A DNA stretch of 32,632 nucleotides from JBAROU01 sp049642385 (GTDB lineage: Bacteria > Chloroflexota > Dehalococcoidia > DSTF01 > RBG-16-68-14). Of the stretch, positions 32,135 to 32,632 are shown in pieces. The notes beneath the pieces were generated by a model. That model was not told the DNA's origin, made no database searches, and saw nothing but the letters and a program-made list of their open reading frames with translations. The number at the start of each line of letters is the position of its first letter. The stretch's first letter is position 1. The stretch covers positions 1 through 32,632 of the forward strand of contig JBAROU010000188.1 in assembly GCA_049642385.1 (NCBI GenBank), in the 5' to 3' direction. The translations under genes and the position numbers were made by a program.

Positions 32135-32632
32135 ATGACCAAGCAGCAGCAGAAGCGACGCCGGAAGCGCTACGAGCCGGGCAGCGCCTATGCGGGCGAT
32201 GTGCGCCCCACGGGCGTGCTCGGCTTCATGGGCAGCACTCGGATGATCCAGCTCGTATTTATCCTCATGGCGCTCGCGCTGGGCGCTGGCGGTATTGTGG
32301 GCGTGCTGCAGCTGAGAAACAACAACAGCAGCAACGCGAACAGCCCGGACTTTGTCGACCAAAGTGACGAGAAGAAGCCGACGGCAACACCGCCCGATGC
32401 TGAGAGTCAGGTGCAGCAGTTCGCGGCTCCGCCGGAGATGACGATCGATCCTGCCAAGACGTACACCGCGACGATTAAGACCAATGCAGGCGATATAGTC
32501 GTGCGCCTCTTCGCCGACCAGGCGCCGGAGACCGTCAACAACTTCGTCTTCCTTGCGAACAAGGGTTTTTACGATGACCAGCTTGTCGATTTCGCAGATC
32601 CCCAGTTCTCAGTTGAAACGGGTAACCCGTAC
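32135..32632 (+). CDS. Cyclophilin-type peptidyl-prolyl cis-trans isomerase, membrane-anchored (partial, 3' end outside window)
   Basis: First 166 residues. A basic N-terminus (TKQQQKRRRKR) is followed by a single membrane segment (about residues 40-62, VFILMALALGAGGIVGVLQL), an Asn/Ser/Asp-rich linker and the start of a cyclophilin domain from about residue 107: TATIKTNAGDIVVRLFADQAPETVNNFVFLA is the family's opening block. Such proteins are anchored in the membrane with the isomerase domain outside and help fold exported proteins. AAGGAC lies 4 nt before the ATG. A possible -10 (TATGAT, 32101-32106) has no well-spaced -35. The end is cut by the window. Confidence 0.9.
   Translation, partial: MTKQQQKRRRKRYEPGSAYAGDVRPTGVLGFMGSTRMIQLVFILMALALGAGGIVGVLQLRNNNSSNANSPDFVDQSDEKKPTATPPDAESQVQQFAAPPEMTIDPAKTYTATIKTNAGDIVVRLFADQAPETVNNFVFLANKGFYDDQLVDFADPQFSVETGNPY

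Noticed and set aside
1..32632. Mobile element, prophage, toxin-antitoxin or CRISPR system
   Set aside because: No transposase, integrase, terminal repeats, Cas genes or regular spaced repeats were seen.

Overview
The window is a GC-rich bacterial chromosome segment that fits best with Chloroflexota, possibly a Dehalococcoidia-like lineage. The main clue is an adjacent pair on the minus strand: a Chlor_Arch_YYY (DUF2298/TIGR03662) membrane protein and an Agl23-like (TIGR03663) membrane protein. This pairing is known mainly from Chloroflexi and archaea. An LLM-class flavin oxidoreductase and a dockerin-like tail on a secreted peptidase also fit. The assignment is inferred from gene content; there is no rRNA here. 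I see no mobile element, CRISPR array or phage gene.

Layout. 1-2671 (+): 3' part of a peptide-type ABC transporter (binding-protein fragment plus two permeases; no ATPases in view). 2753-4791 (-): an LLM flavin monooxygenase translationally coupled to an alpha/beta hydrolase. 4931-7104 (+): a GT4 glycosyltransferase and a SAM methyltransferase. 7114-7404 (-): a small NTF2/SnoaL-like gene. 7547-14203 (+): two related SAM methyltransferases followed by four tandem GT4 paralogues of the gene at 4931, joined by GTGA overlaps. 14200-17583 (-): a small membrane protein, a FabI/FabL-like reductase, an uncharacterised 441-residue protein and GalU. 17661-23883 (-): a 1170-residue GT39/Agl23-like protein with a six-repeat NHL propeller, and the YYY protein. 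23954-24988 (-): ftsY. 25122-27136 (+): a lipoprotein and an M23 peptidase with a dockerin-like tail. 27153-31525 (-): rnc-smc. 31940-32015 (+): tRNA-Arg(CCG). 32135-end (+): a membrane-anchored cyclophilin, cut by the window edge.

How it may work together. Five paralogous retaining GT4 enzymes, three SAM methyltransferases and GalU (UDP-glucose supply) suggest assembly of a methylated glycan or glycolipid. The two large polytopic proteins suggest transfer or flipping of lipid-linked sugars at the membrane. The GT4/methyltransferase array is the best candidate for an undescribed system; its product cannot be read from sequence. The rnc-smc-ftsY housekeeping block is interrupted by an oppositely oriented pair of secreted-protein genes, and ftsY appears to start at CTG. 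Several promoters share a TTG-(N3)-17 or 18 nt-TA(N3)T architecture, three of them with a TTGCT -35 start.
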